Positions 1 through 10,334 are shown, numbered from the stretch's first letter. The stretch: 64,000 nt of DNA from Anastrepha obliqua (GCF_027943255.1 NC_072894.1:62949601-63013600); one strand, 5' to 3'. Notes: generated by a model not told the origin, from the sequence alone. A program made the numbers and translations.

Positions 1-1380
1 GCAAATATTTTAATTTCAAAATATGCACTTCACTTTAATTGCCACTTTTTAAACTAAATTTCTGACTTTCCTTGAGCTATTTCAGTTTTCTTGTTGTATT
101 CGCTTTAAAATCGCTACGCTTCACTTTCAATAAACAATCAAAACTTGTTGCATTGCTGTTAGGCAAAAAACGTTTCACTTACACTCACGCAAATCGAAAA
201 CGAAACGATTACATGCACGTGCTTTTAATGTCTGCAGACCGCCAAATTGTTTGTAAGCCCGATCGCATCTAAAAGTTTGACTAACTACTTTTCGTTTTTT
301 TCTGTTGCTTCACTAAAGCAAGAAAAGTAATTTTTTACGTTTTAGCACATTTTCGCATTTATTTTGACCCAAATCTAGCACATAGATACGCAATATTCGC
401 AAACGTTAAATGCACAGCACAATTGCTTTTTGAGTAATAGAAAAATTGTCAAATGTGAAAAATGAGAGGAGCAACACGTTGCTAACACACAGACCGTCCA
501 ACGAAGACTAAGCGCACGACAACAACTGCCAAAGCAGAACACTACTCCGCCACCACAGCTACTGCTAGATATAGGCTCGTGCGTTCGGTTGCCCATAGAG
601 GGTGGTGAGTGGTGGAAATTATTTGCCCGGTGCAGGGCTGCTACCAACACCTATGCACTAACAACAGCAGAGAGTACAGAGTCAGCGATTCCAATTGAAA
701 CATTAACATTATCTCCGATTGCAGCGGTTGCGTGTTGTCCGATGCTCAATATTTATCATTAGCAACTCGCTCTGTTTACGAATCATCGTTTGCTCACTCA
801 TAACTAGAATGGTGCGTATGTATTTTTGTGTTTAGTGCTTTTCTTTCATATCCGTTCGGATTGCCATACAGTTTCAACTTGTTTCATTTCAATTCGTTCC
901 ATAATGGCTGTTTTGTTTCTGAAATATTTCTACTCGCCAGATATTTTCATTTTACGAGTAGCTTTCGTTAGCTGGCGTAAAATGACAATGTCCTGGTAAA
1001 TTTTCGTTGGCAAAGAGTTACGTGCTCTCAAGTGTCCTATACGCCTGCCTGTATGAGTGCATACGAGAAAAATTGAGAGAAAGACTAGTTCGATTCGTAG
1101 ATAGGTAAACATTTAAAATTCATTTAATTCACCAGACAAAACGGCGGAAGTCAGGCGCAAATGAAAACAATAAATAAAAAATGCTTTGAAATCAATAACA
1201 ACCGTTATAAAAATTAGAATTTAAATTAGTGCAAGAAAAACAACTAAAAGAATTTTCTAAAGTATGATATTTATAATATATTCTGCAAAAATCAATTACA
1301 GACAATGTCATTTTTATTCCCACGCATACTTTTGCTTAAGGGTATCATAATTTCGTTTACATAGCGGTTGTATACATATA
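1..1380. other. Unannotated AT-rich flank
   Basis: I see no supported gene here. Open frames are short and lack recognisable domains. The stretch around 480-650 is richer in G and C than its surroundings and could be transcribed, but no splice-linked frame is visible. The 3' LTR expected for the retroelement beginning at 1381 is not present, so the boundary near 1381 is a truncation or a host junction. Confidence 0.4.
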
Positions 1381-1661
1381 TCAATAAGATAGGCTTGTAT
1401 TGAAATCAATTTTTTTTTCTAATTTGCCTTTCACATTTATACTATAAATTTTATTAGAGTTATCTGTTAATATTTCTGATGGGTTCAAAAACACTGATTT
1501 GTTTGCAATATTTGGTAATGGTTCAAATTGGATTTTGGCTAGAGGACTAAGAGAGAATTGAGGTATTAGTAAAGTGAGGATAATGTTATTTTCTTGGAAA
1601 AGTACTACAATTTTCGTATTGCTATAGCTATCGTAGTCGTTAATTAAACTAAGTTCCTTTT
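1381..1661 (-). pseudogene. env: Errantivirus env remnant (C-terminal half only)
   Basis: The frame from about 1661 down to 1381 reads like the middle and C-terminal ectodomain of errantivirus Env proteins, which are homologous to baculovirus F proteins. It contains a segment with alternating hydrophobic residues (NNIILTLLIPQFSLSPL) followed by a lysine- and asparagine-rich tail. The signal peptide, cleavage site and transmembrane anchor are all missing. The fragment begins abruptly where the integrase frame ends, so it lies just beyond an internal deletion junction. It is a dead remnant. Assignment rests on position and pattern and is less certain than that of gag and pol. Confidence 0.5.
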
Positions 1662-2245
1662 GCATCAAAATGTATCTAGGTGAACTATCTGACCGGAGCA
1701 ACATGGTGTGGGTGTTGGCTGGATTTGGGGTTTCATTGGGTGACGATCATACTTGTTTTCTTTACAAATTACGCATTTTTTTATAATTTTTTTAATTTTG
1801 TTCGCCATTGAGGGGAAATAGTACCTTTCAAGAATTTGAGTACGATTTTCTTTACAGTTCCTGTGTGCTCTGTCATGCACCCTGATTATGATATTCTCCT
1901 CTTCTTCTTTGCTAATTATATCGTCACCATTACTTGGGGGAATCTTATTTTGTATTTCAGGAAGTGTAATGGGTACAATTCCTGTATTTTTCCCATAATT
2001 TGTTCGTCTGTTTTTATACAGTTTATCACTGATGGATTTAAATATCTCTTCAAAATGGAAATCAATTTCTCCTCGCAATAATCTTGTTCTGTTATAATAT
2101 GACGGTGGTACGTGGGAAATATTATTTTAAATTGATATGATGACATTACGTCCCTATTCAGAAATATTTGATTCTTAAAGGCATTTATAGGTGCCTCAGA
2201 ACCAAGGATTAAATTATGAGTCGAACTTTCGTCTGAGTTCGTGGC
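1662..2245 (-). pseudogene. pol: Ty3/gypsy integrase, N-terminal part only
   Basis: The frame carries the HHCC zinc-binding domain: a histidine pair in HDRAH and, about 30 residues later, the cysteine pair in CVICKEN. It reaches the start of the catalytic core at HLDTF, where the aspartate is the first acidic residue of the DDE triad, and then ends in a stop. The remaining two catalytic residues and the C-terminal domain are gone because the sequence passes straight into env material. A frameshift separates the zinc-finger frame from the upstream frame coming from RNase H. No integrase activity is possible. Confidence 0.8.
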
Positions 2246-2832
2246 TATTGATAGCGTGTTTAACCCTTGCTCCGTTATCCTAGATAGAGCATCTGCTACA
2301 ACATTCGCCTTTCCTGGCTTATAGAACATTTCTTAGTTGTACTCTTCGAGTATAGCCTTCCATCTCTTCATTTTACTGTTGTTATTCTTATTGCTTAGCG
2401 CATAGGTTAACGGTTGGTGGTCTGTGAATATTTTGACCTTAACCGACCCATACAGGTAATTTCTCAAAGAGTTAAGAGCCCATATTATAGCTAACATTTG
2501 CTTTTCGTTAGCCGCATAATGCTCCTCCGTTTTATTTAAAGTTCTAGAGATAAATGATATTGGTCTATCAGTTCGTGAAAGCACTGCACCGATAGCAAAG
2601 TTTGAGGCATCTGTTACTAGCTCAAAATCTTTACTAAAATCTGGGTAAGCAAGTACTAAATCTTCTGAAGTGAGTGCATTCTTTATTTTGGCAAAAGATT
2701 CCTTAGCATCATCATTTAAACTTATTCGTAATTTTGCGGATTTATTTTTGGACGTTCGTCCTTCCTCCCCCCTTAAAGGGGATGTCAGGGGCTTAGCAAG
2801 TTTTGAGTAGTCATTGATGAACCGCCTATAGT
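2246..2832 (-). pseudogene. pol: Ty3/gypsy RNase H domain, broken
   Basis: The frame 2333-2584 contains the RNase H signature of Ty3/gypsy polymerases: ISRTLNKTEEHYAANEKQ followed by FTDHQPLTYALS. Upstream, the segment around 2580-2640 supplies the first catalytic aspartate in an ASNFAIGAVL-type context. Downstream, the tether motif (KPGKANVVADALSR) begins at about 2310. The domain would degrade the RNA strand of the RNA-DNA hybrid during reverse transcription. A stop codon near 2333 and a break near 2584-2640 interrupt it, so it is a pseudogene segment of the polyprotein. Confidence 0.8.
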
Positions 2833-2836
2833 ATCC

Positions 2837-3394
2837 TCACATGCCAAGAAAACTACGAAGCTTTTTAAGGGTTTGTGGTTCAGGAAAATTTTGTATAGCC
2901 CTAAGCTTTTCCTGATTAGTTTTAATCCCATGGGGTGTAATAACGTAGCCTAAAATATCTACTTCTTTTTTGAAAAACTTACATTTGTCTAATTGCACTT
3001 TCATATTGGATTCTTCCAAAGCTTTGAATATATTTTTTATGTGTTTAAAATGTTCTTCTTCTGACTTACTGAAAATAATGATGTCATCTATGTAAACATA
3101 GCAGCATCTTTCAATGTATTCCCGTAGGATATCGTCAAGCGTACGCTGGGAAATTGACAGTGCGTTTTTTAGGCCGAACGGCAGCCGTGTGAATTCATAT
3201 TTTCCATTATTTATGCTGAACGCAGTTTTTTCCAAATCAGATTTGTTTAGGGGAATCTGATGGAATCCACTTTTAAGGTCGAGAACTGAAAAAAAATTAC
3301 TAGTTCGTAGTGGAGAGATGACTTCTGAAATCTCTGGAATGGGATACCTGTCGGCAATTGTGATTGAATTTAACTTCCTGTAGTCTATGACCAT
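2837..3394 (-). pseudogene. pol: Ty3/gypsy reverse transcriptase palm/fingers
   Basis: This 185-codon open stretch is the reverse transcriptase core. Landmarks in order are VIDYRKLN, FSVLDLKSGFHQI with the first catalytic aspartate, LPFGLKNA, and YVYIDDIIIFS with the catalytic aspartate pair, then LGYVITPHGI of the thumb. All catalytic aspartates are present. The LKNALSISQ segment departs from the usual LKNAPSxFQ pattern of this clade. Stops on both sides (near 2837 and in the linker at 3395-3530) separate it from RNase H and protease. The frame is recognisably errantivirus-like, but the polyprotein cannot be translated through. Confidence 0.85.
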
Positions 3395-3530
3395 TCTATA
3401 TTGTTTTTTTTCCAGTTTGGTCTGGTTTCTTAGGAACTATCCATACCGGAGAATTAAAAGGAGACCTAGATGGTCTTATGATTCCATCTTTTAGAAGCTT
3501 TTCTATTTGACTCTCTACTTCGGATTTCAA

Positions 3531-4090
3531 TTAAGCAGGGTAAGGGTAGAGCTTCGTGTACACCGGCGAGTTTGTCGTGGTTCTAATTTCGCCCACTACT
3601 CTAGTTGTATACGTAAGCTTTTCATCTGGTTCTGAAAAAAGGTTACTATATGTATTTGCAATTATTTTCATTCCTTTCTCTTGTTCGTTTGACACATTTT
3701 CCTCTTCAATGTTTATTGCATTTACACATTGCGTCGGGAGTTGCTTAAGGTGTACTTTGAAACCATTACTTAATACCATAATATTTCCCTAAGGGTATCG
3801 TTCCCCAAAATACCATCGAATGTTTTTAGAGAGGGCATTAGGTAAAATTTTATTTTATTATCTAACTTAAAGAGTTTTACAAATGTATGCTCGCTAATTT
3901 TTATGCCGCCTACTATTGACCTGGAAAAAAAGGATTTTTATTTGCTATACGCTTACTTACTAATTCCGGCTTAACATAATTTTTGCTTAATCCTGTATCT
4001 AATAAAAATTTTAGCGTCTTTCCGCTCTCCGTCCTTATTTCAAAATATGGCAACGAAGAGCTTATCATGCTAATAAATGGATGTCACTTG
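3531..4090 (-). pseudogene. pol: Retroviral-type aspartic protease and pol linker
   Basis: Around 3985-4015 the minus strand encodes FLLDTGLSKN, the active-site DTG motif of retropepsins, followed by the flap region and ILGNDTL near 3800. A continuous 82-codon frame at 3531-3779 (starting VLSNGFKVHLKQ) is the linker between protease and RT and includes the NSPVYTKLYPYPA segment found just before RT in gypsy elements. A frameshift near 3785 separates protease and linker. The protease would have cleaved Gag and Pol during particle maturation. Confidence 0.75.
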
Positions 4091-4132
4091 GTTCGCCAAA
4101 CTGCTTATCTTCATCTAACTGTTGTTCGTTTG

Positions 4133-5278
4133 TTATTCCAGTCGTATTAATATAATATGATACGTTCTCTGATTTTTTGCTTGTTGATGATTACCGAATT
4201 GTTGTGGCCTTTTTCCAAAATTTTGGTTTGGTTGTGGCCTATTCATATAATTTATTCTAGGAGTTATTCTGCTTGAGTCCACTACCATTGGTTCTGGCTT
4301 TGGCTGTTGCCTAGGTGGACGAGGAGGGATCGCGTTATTTTGTTCTCGTTGGTTAAAAAATAAGTGGCTTGGTTGCGGAATATAGGCTAATTGTAGGTGA
4401 AATATTGGTTTCTGCTGTTGTCCAGAGTTTCGCTTTGAGTATTGCTGTGAAGGTGGTTTCCATCTTACGTTGTAAGCATGGTTCGAGCGAAAGCTTTGAT
4501 TCTCCAGCTTGAGGCAAAGGTGAAGAGCCTGTGGCAAGTCCACCGGTTCTCTGATCCCTAAGAGGCGAGGCAAGTCGCCATTTAAACCCCTAATGAAGGT
4601 GTCGAGAGCTTTGTCCCTATATGCCTTTGTCAGCAGAGTAAGAGATTCATTACCCATTTCAAGACATCCTAATCTATTCAATATTAGTGAAAGATGTGAG
4701 TACACTTTTTGGTAAAATTCTTGGATGCTATTACTACCTTGTACCAGAGTTGTCATCTGATATTCCAGAGTAGATAGGTCACGTTTGTCCCCATAATATG
4801 TGATTAAGCATTGTGAGATTGCACTCCAATTTAACGGTGTGTTATATGACTCTAACGCTATGTCAGCGTTACCTGTGATTTTATTTCTGATCACACTCAA
4901 AATTCCGTAATATTTCGGCGTTCCCTTTATAGGTTCGTATATTGTCAAAATTCTGTCCACACTTTTCTTCCACGAATGAAATCCTCCTGGTGGCCCAGAG
5001 AATTCTTTTAAAGATTTCACGACGTCCGGTATTTTGTCCATATCATTTAGATTTTCCCCCTGTTCGTCTATTGGTTGGTCCCTAATATTGGCTAATCCAG
5101 CGTTTGGATTGAGAGTTTCTCGGATAGCCGGAAGTCCTTGGTTTCTAAAAACGTCCGCCGCTGTATCCGAAATAAGAACTCTTAAATCGTCTAAACTTAA
5201 CTGAGCATTTTGCGAAGTACTAGGAGCGGAATTTGAGGGAAGTATGGGGGGCCTTACCAAATTATTCGGATTCGCCAT
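4133..5278 (-). CDS. gag: Errantivirus-like Gag, uninterrupted frame
   Basis: The 381-codon frame starts at the ATG ending at 5278, just downstream of an AT dinucleotide tract in the leader. It shows the capsid-like helical region of errantivirus Gag (residues roughly 85-265, with FHSWKKSVDRILTIYEP and a NSIQEFYQKVYSHLSLILN segment). A basic, glutamine-, asparagine- and proline-rich C-terminus follows, without a CCHC zinc knuckle, as is usual for this group. Gag forms the particle shell that packages the element RNA. The frame is intact from start to stop although pol and env are decayed. Pol would normally follow by frameshifting near the 3' end of gag. Confidence 0.82.
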   Translation of the reverse strand: MANPNNLVRPPILPSNSAPSTSQNAQLSLDDLRVLISDTAADVFRNQGLPAIRETLNPNAGLANIRDQPIDEQGENLNDMDKIPDVVKSLKEFSGPPGGFHSWKKSVDRILTIYEPIKGTPKYYGILSVIRNKITGNADIALESYNTPLNWSAISQCLITYYGDKRDLSTLEYQMTTLVQGSNSIQEFYQKVYSHLSLILNRLGCLEMGNESLTLLTKAYRDKALDTFIRGLNGDLPRLLGIREPVDLPQALHLCLKLENQSFRSNHAYNVRWKPPSQQYSKRNSGQQQKPIFHLQLAYIPQPSHLFFNQREQNNAIPPRPPRQQPKPEPMVVDSSRITPRINYMNRPQPNQNFGKRPQQFGNHQQAKNQRTYHIILIRLE

Positions 5279-5611
5279 TTTATATAATATATATATATAT
5301 TTTTTTGTAACAGAAATATTAACTCAACTCAAATTTTTATTTACTTTCTTATTTTTATGTGATAATTAAAGTTGTTGATTGTTATTATATCATTAGAATA
5401 AACTTAACTTACGATGCAAATAATCTTTCTGAACCCTTGAAGCACCTCTCTGATGATTTGTTTGTTGGATTTTGATGATGGTACGCTTCACTTCACAGGA
5501 TCACTTCTCTTTTATGTTTTTTTTTGGACTTGGTGTTAATTTTTTCTGCTTCTCAGGAGACTTCCTTCCCTTCAGTACTTGCCTTTTATAAATTGTTAAT
5601 ATAATATTTAA

Positions 5612-5816
5612 CCCTTACGGATTTTTGTTGGCATCAAGGATGGCACTTGTCCTTTACGGATTTTGTTTGTTTCACTTATCCTTTACGGATTTTGTTGTTG
5701 CACTTATCCTTTACAGATTTTGTTGTTGCGTTTATTCTTTACGGATTTTGTTTGTTTCACTTATCCTTTACGGATTTTGTTGTTGCATTTATTCTTTACG
5801 GATTTTTTTGTTGTTG
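5612..5816. repeat. Leader minisatellite, 28-29 bp unit, about 6-7 copies
   Basis: Repeats of a unit beginning CTTTACGGATTTTGTTGTTG and ending CACTTATC (28 bp), alternating with a 29-bp variant carrying TTTGTTTGTTTC, run between the primer-binding site and gag. The array generates the overlapping low-complexity plus-strand open frames in this interval, which are not genes. Its location in the retroelement leader suggests it arose or expanded within the element. Confidence 0.85.
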
Positions 5817-5892
5817 CGGCACAGGCTGGCACATATGTATATGCCCCCGTTTTGCTTTTGCGCTACTCCGGAGCCTAGTTACCGACTTTTTA

Positions 5893-5910
5893 CTCAATGC
5901 TCGGGCGCCA
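5893..5910 (-). promoter_or_regulatory. Retroelement primer-binding site, tRNA-Lys type
   Basis: On the minus strand, directly after the LTR, the sequence reads TGGCGCCCGAGC. This matches the TGGCGCCCGA core of primer-binding sites complementary to the 3' end of tRNA-Lys, used by gypsy and by lentiviruses. It fixes the LTR edge and the element orientation. Confidence 0.75.
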
Positions 5911-6206
5911 GTTAAGAACTTGAAAAATACAAGTTCTAAAAAAATTTTTGTTATCGGTCCAACTGACCACACTGTATTCACTCAAGTTCTTAAACCAAAA
6001 AGCCGCTTAACAAGTAAACTACTTAATTTATATTAATAAAAATAGTGGCGTGACTTAATTCTAGGAACTTAAATAAGCAATTTTATAATACTTGCATTAT
6101 AAGCTTATTGCAGAAATCAGTATGAAATTTGATTAAGCAATTTAATTAAAAAGAATAAATGAAAAATATAAGAAGCAAAGAGTTGTTAACTTGGTTTGGG
6201 TTAACT
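5910..6206 (-). repeat. Solo 5' LTR of the gypsy-like element
   Basis: On the minus strand the segment starts AGTTAACCC and ends TTCTTAACT immediately before the primer-binding site. The AGTTAA/TTAACT inverted ends fit gypsy LTRs. The length is about 297 bp. Bases just outside the distal end read TACACA, a plausible gypsy insertion target. No partner LTR exists in the window, so the outer edge is inferred from the terminal hexamer alone. Confidence 0.6.
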
Positions 6207-7268
6207 TACACAAGCACAGTTCTCGAATTTTTGTGTTTGTTTACTTTACGGTTGTTTCTTTACTCAATTATTGTTGCTTTTCATCTTGAACTACTAGAGG
6301 TTTTCACACCGAGCTCGTTCTTTCATTACTTGGCAGTTTTACGTATCTATATTTTGTTTTTGTAAATCCAGCGAAAGCGCCAAGTAACGACGTGGCCACA
6401 GTGGCAAACTTGGCAATTTGATCGGTAGTCGGCAAAACAACAGTCAGCTGTTTGACAATTGGCAGTTGATGGATAGGCGCTACAATTAAAGTTCAAATAT
6501 TAAAATGTGAAGCAAAAAAAAAATATTTTTTCAGTCAAGGTTTTGATATTTCAAGGATATTTTCCTGAGGTGGATGAAATGAAGCGATTCAGTCTATGGA
6601 AAAAACCTTAAAAAAACAGAAATATGTATGTGTTTCGTTTTAATAGCCAGACTGTGTTCTATGTAATTTCAGATGGCTTTTTCTATCGACTCGTATCCAA
6701 ACTTCTCAGTAGAGCTTCTAAATCATGAATTGGTATTTGCTTGAATTGTGAATTTATATATTTATATGTTTATGTTTTTGTAACTACGTCTGAGAAAAGG
6801 TGGTAAATGTCAAAAACATCGATTCTGAATGCTCCAGGTTTCTCCATCAGTCCGAAGGGAAATAAAATTAAAGAAAGAGCGTAATTCGAACGATTTTTTT
6901 ATTGAAATATGGATTGTTAAAAGACAAAATTTACACAATTCGCCGACCGCTACTCAGTATTCACTAATTTGACAGAATCAGCAGTGGGGCTGGTGTAATT
7001 CGTTTTCAAATAACTTTTTTCTTTCAATTCTTTCTCTTATTATTATATGTAGTCAGATTAGCCTAGCCAAACTTGGTAACAAAATTCACACAAATTTTCA
7101 CACTCTGGTCTTAGTTCTTTCACACATCTCCTTTACATTCTCCTAATGCAAAATTAGAGCTTTGTTAGACTTAAATTTTACTTAGTTTTCGTAGAAACTT
7201 AGGGGGTTGTTTCTCAGCAAAAATTGTTTTAGCGGCATATTTCTATCAACTTACGTAAAATACATATG
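6207..7268. other. Unannotated AT-rich DNA
   Basis: No domain-bearing frame, terminal repeat or target duplication was recognised. The interval holds poly-A/T runs and short frames only. Confidence 0.35.
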
Positions 7269-7269
7269 C

Positions 7270-7508
7270 ATACCTATATAAATAATTGGCACGTACACCC
7301 CTTTTGGGTGTTTGGCCGAGCTCCTCCTCCTATTTTTGGCGTGCACCTTGATGTTGTTCCACAAATGGAGGGACCTACAGTTTCAAGCCGACTCCGAACG
7401 GCAGATATGTTTTATGAAGAGCTTTTTCATGGCAGAAATTCGAACCTACGTTCTCTCTGAATTTCGAATGGCAGTCTCGCACCAACCCATTCGGCTACGG
7501 CGGCCGCC
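7270..7508 (-). mobile_element. tRNA-derived SINE, copy 1, with internal deletion
   Basis: On the minus strand the head reads GCCGTAGCCGAATGGGTTGG, resembling a tRNA A box (TAGCCGAATGG), followed by a B-box-like GGTTCGAAT. The body contains the conserved tracts seen in the other copies (GCCGTTCGGAGTCGGCTTGA, GGAGGAGGAGCTCGGCCAAA). About 85 bp between the B box and the ATGGCAGAAA tract are missing. The tail is AATTATTTATATAGG at the left edge. Pol III transcription is inferred from the tRNA-like promoter. Confidence 0.85.
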
Positions 7509-7536
7509 ACCTTCGTATACATATGTATATATGTAT

Positions 7537-8306
7537 CAGAGACCTGCATGGCTCACTGTTTGCTTGAGTTGTTCATACGCTAAATTTCTTGCTCACATTC
7601 AGTCAATTGAACCAAAATATTTGGTCAAGTGCAGTCAGCTCATGCAGGCGAACGCTAGTTCAGCTCAGTCAACACGTATGATCTAATGTCTTCGGCTCAA
7701 ATCTAATCATTGAACAAAAAGCAGCATTGAATGAAATTAGCATCGGCCTTTGCGTTCAAACGATCAAACTTGTTCAAAGAAGTAATTGTCATTATTGTAA
7801 ATAGCACATGTTCAAGCAAACGAGCGTTGGCGTACAATGTACGCTGTAAATTGCGTTTCGTATTTGAAAGGATTAGTTGGTTTCAGCAATGTTTCCTTAT
7901 TTACATTATTTTCTTTCGTGTTTTATTATAAGTTTTAAGAAAAAAACAAATATGAAAATATAGTGTTTTTGTTTTAAATTTTGCTTTTACTTTGCTATCG
8001 TTAGTTACAAGCAAAAACTCATGCGGGATCATATGTGTTCAAACCGGCTCATTTGGCTCTATAGCCCTTTTATTCTTGCTCAAAAAAATGAATGTATAGC
8101 CGAACGAGCAAATACCCGAAACGGCTGCTATGAAGACGATTGGTGATAACATCGGAGAGCTAAAACGCAGCACATGATTTGATTGAGCTGAAATAAACAA
8201 TGACAATAACTTATTTGAACAAGTTCGATCGTTTGAACGCAAAGGCCTGTTTTTTTGTTCAAGCGAAGCGTATGAATGTTTTACACTGAGACGGTGCAGT
8301 TCTCTG
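7537..8306. mobile_element. hobo-like hAT non-autonomous element (MITE)
   Basis: The right terminus reads inward as CAGAGAACTGCA, the same as the 12-bp terminal inverted repeat of hobo as I know it. The left terminus is CAGAGACCTGCA (one mismatch). Both ends are flanked by ATATGTAT (7529-7536 and 8307-8314), a perfect 8-bp target duplication typical of hAT. Subterminal arms are also inverted: the tract around 7745-7790 (GCCTTTGCGTTCAAACGATC) recurs in reverse complement around 8210-8245. No transposase frame remains, so it would need hAT transposase supplied in trans. Confidence 0.85.
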
Positions 8307-8314
8307 ATATGTAT

Positions 8315-9102
8315 CATATATAGAAATATACAATGGAGGAAATGCTACGTTGTTTCAATTTTTTGTTTTCGGCGTGAAAGTTTATAGCGAATGCTGGGCA
8401 TGAAAACTTATGCATATATGCATCCATATGTAAATGGCTGCGCGTGTGTGAGTATGCGTGGTGTGTTGAGTAGACGCATTTGCTGCTGTTATATTTTCGG
8501 CCTGCTGCATTGCAGGTACAGTTGTTGCTGCAGCAACTGTTGCTTCAACTGCCAATGATGACCAATTTCATTTTTTTCATTCGTACTATTTGCTGTTGAT
8601 GTTGTAACTATTGGTTGTTGCATTTGATATAAAAAAAATAAGTTCTTTTGTTGCACGAGCATTGTTATTGGTGTATTTGCTTTCATTCTGTACGAAACCC
8701 CATTTTTATCGTTTATTATTCCTGCATTTTTGTTTACATATTGTTGCTATTAATGTGTTCAATGCATTCGTGCATATATAAGCTGCTGTTATTTCTATTC
8801 CTGTGATTTTAAGTGGGAAATGTTATTATTTTGCTTGCATTGTTTACCCGCATATCCACCCACCGTAGCTACCAACTGTACCTGCACGTTTTACCTTTTG
8901 ACTTAATACATACTTGTTCCTCTTACTTTTTCTATAGTTCGTTCACCATTACGTGGTTCGTGATTTTCGTTGAAATGCAGCATATATTCGTACATACATT
9001 TGGACATTCGCGCATATTTTTGAGCATGAACTGCGTTATTTTACACTTTTTTTAAGCATATAAAGTTTGAGCAAGAGGCTTTTCGTTTCTATCGGATCTC
9101 AA
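8315..9102. other. Unannotated DNA with CTG/CAA-rich tract
   Basis: The stretch around 8480-8690 is rich in TGTTGCTGCTG-type triplets, giving glutamine-rich short frames on the minus strand. Such tracts occur in fly coding and non-coding DNA alike. No start, splice pattern or domain supports a gene. Confidence 0.35.
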
Positions 9103-9249
9103 TAATAAAGGGTCTTTCAAAAGTGACGCCTAGATGTCTGTAGTGAATAATACGGTAATTTTATGTCTTCTTTGACATTTGTCTAGTAGACATATGTACA
9201 GTTTTGAAGGTTAGAACAGGGCGTTAAAATTATTCAAACTGATTATGAA

Positions 9250-9546
9250 AATAGTTGATCTTTAAGAACGACATATCGTAATATTCGTGATTTTTTTGGT
9301 AGAAATAATTGTCCAAATGAGTCGACAATTCAAAGGTTGCTGAAAAAATGTCAAGAAACTGGTATCTCGAGAATAGAAAAAGAACTGATAGACCGAAAAT
9401 TGGATATTCTGTTGATGATATTGCTGTACTCGACTTCTCGACGTTCCCAACAAATAGGCATTCACGAATCGATCGACTGTTCGGCGGATCTTACCTGTAG
9501 ACGTCCTCAATGTGGACATTTAAATGATTCAACTTTTCACAAATAA
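9250..9546 (+). pseudogene. DD41D-type transposase remnant (N- and C-ends fused)
   Basis: The segment encodes a TYRNIRDFFGRNNCPNESTI-type helix-turn-helix tail followed by LLKKCQETG, matching the DNA-binding domain layout of the transposase at 24 kb (RALRPFFGR, QRLEAKFETTGS). It then passes, after a large deletion, to RRPQCGHLNDSTFHK, which parallels the C-terminal RGGHLNDVIFHT of that protein. None of the catalytic aspartates remain. It is a dead copy of a family related to, but distinct from, the 24 kb element. Confidence 0.65.
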
Positions 9547-9966
9547 TTGTCGAGTTATTCATCGTGTCCTCAAGGTCTCTACGGTCGGTGAAGAAATTAA
9601 AAAACAAGCAAAATCTCACTACCCAGGCTACAAAGGCACGGGAATGAGAATGCTGGTAAACTCCTCAACACCTCAGGCCAAACCCTACGACTCCATCGAG
9701 TTAAACAACATGGCGTTTCATAACGGCTGTTCACTTAAGAAAGGGACTATGAAAATCTCTTCATAAAATTATCTTTTTGTTACTAAAATTGTACTGATCG
9801 TTAGTTTATTTGCAACCGATTGCAGTGTGAACCAACATTCTTAAGTACTATATATTGTACGAGTATATATTATATGTTATATATATATATAAAAATGTTA
9901 TATAAAATGTTGAGTTCCGTATTTTAAATAAAAATCGTGAAATATGAAAGAATTTAAATTATTGTA

Positions 9967-10334
9967 AAGGGGTTTTCAATTGGCGCGGGTCGATTTTGGC
10001 GCCCTGTGGCAGCCATTTTGTTTTGGTGACATCTGTCAAATCTTTTGTTTATTATTCAGTTGTTTATGCCAAATAATCATGGCAAGTTACACGATTGAAC
10101 AGCTTGTTCAAATGATAAAACTTTATTATCAAAATGAGTGTTCATTAACGCAAACGTTGCGCGCATTGCGCCCATTTTTCGGTAGACGTGGTGGCCCTTC
10201 CAATTTCTTATGGCCCATATTGAACCATATGGACCTAGACGACATGTGGTTCCAGCAGGACGGCGCTACGTGCCACACAGCAAATGCCATTTTATTCCAT
10301 TTCAACATCTACCCGCCCTTATTGAAAAACCCTT
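9967..10334 (+). mobile_element. 368-bp deletion derivative of the rosa-type mariner
   Basis: Ends AAGGGGTTTTCAATTGGCGC and (reverse) AAGGGTTTTTCAATAAGGGC match the termini of the full element at 23893-25195 and are bounded by TA at 9965 and 10335. The interior retains the first 41 transposase codons (ending GRRGGPS), then jumps to NFLWPILNHMDLDDMWFQQD and jumps again to the right terminus. At least two internal deletions are therefore needed. It lies inside the 9105-10385 element and must have inserted after it. Confidence 0.9.

Larger units (their letters stand above)
1381..6206 (-). mobile_element. Truncated errantivirus-like Ty3/gypsy retroelement
   Basis: On the minus strand the order is LTR, primer-binding site, leader with minisatellite, gag, protease, reverse transcriptase, RNase H, N-terminal integrase and an env remnant. 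This is the layout of insect errantiviruses (gypsy/17.6/297 group). Gag is uninterrupted, while pol is broken by frameshifts and stops. The integrase core and env N-terminus are deleted, and no second LTR exists left of 1381. With one LTR and no integrase core it cannot be autonomous. The LTR has AGTTAA and TTAACT ends, and the adjoining bases TACACA fit the alternating pyrimidine-purine target preference known for gypsy. Confidence 0.88.

Noticed and set aside
5625..6036. Three overlapping plus-strand open frames of 71-129 codons
   Set aside because: They are translations of the leader minisatellite, in several frames at once, with only Phe/Leu-rich repeats.
7312..7686. Plus-strand open frame of 124 codons, and similar ones at 16524, 20167, 31535 and 62788
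   Set aside because: All are antisense translations of the same SINE and recur because the SINE recurs.
8489..8686. Glutamine-rich minus-strand frame as a host gene exon
   Set aside because: CAG/CAA triplet tract only, with no adjacent coding structure.
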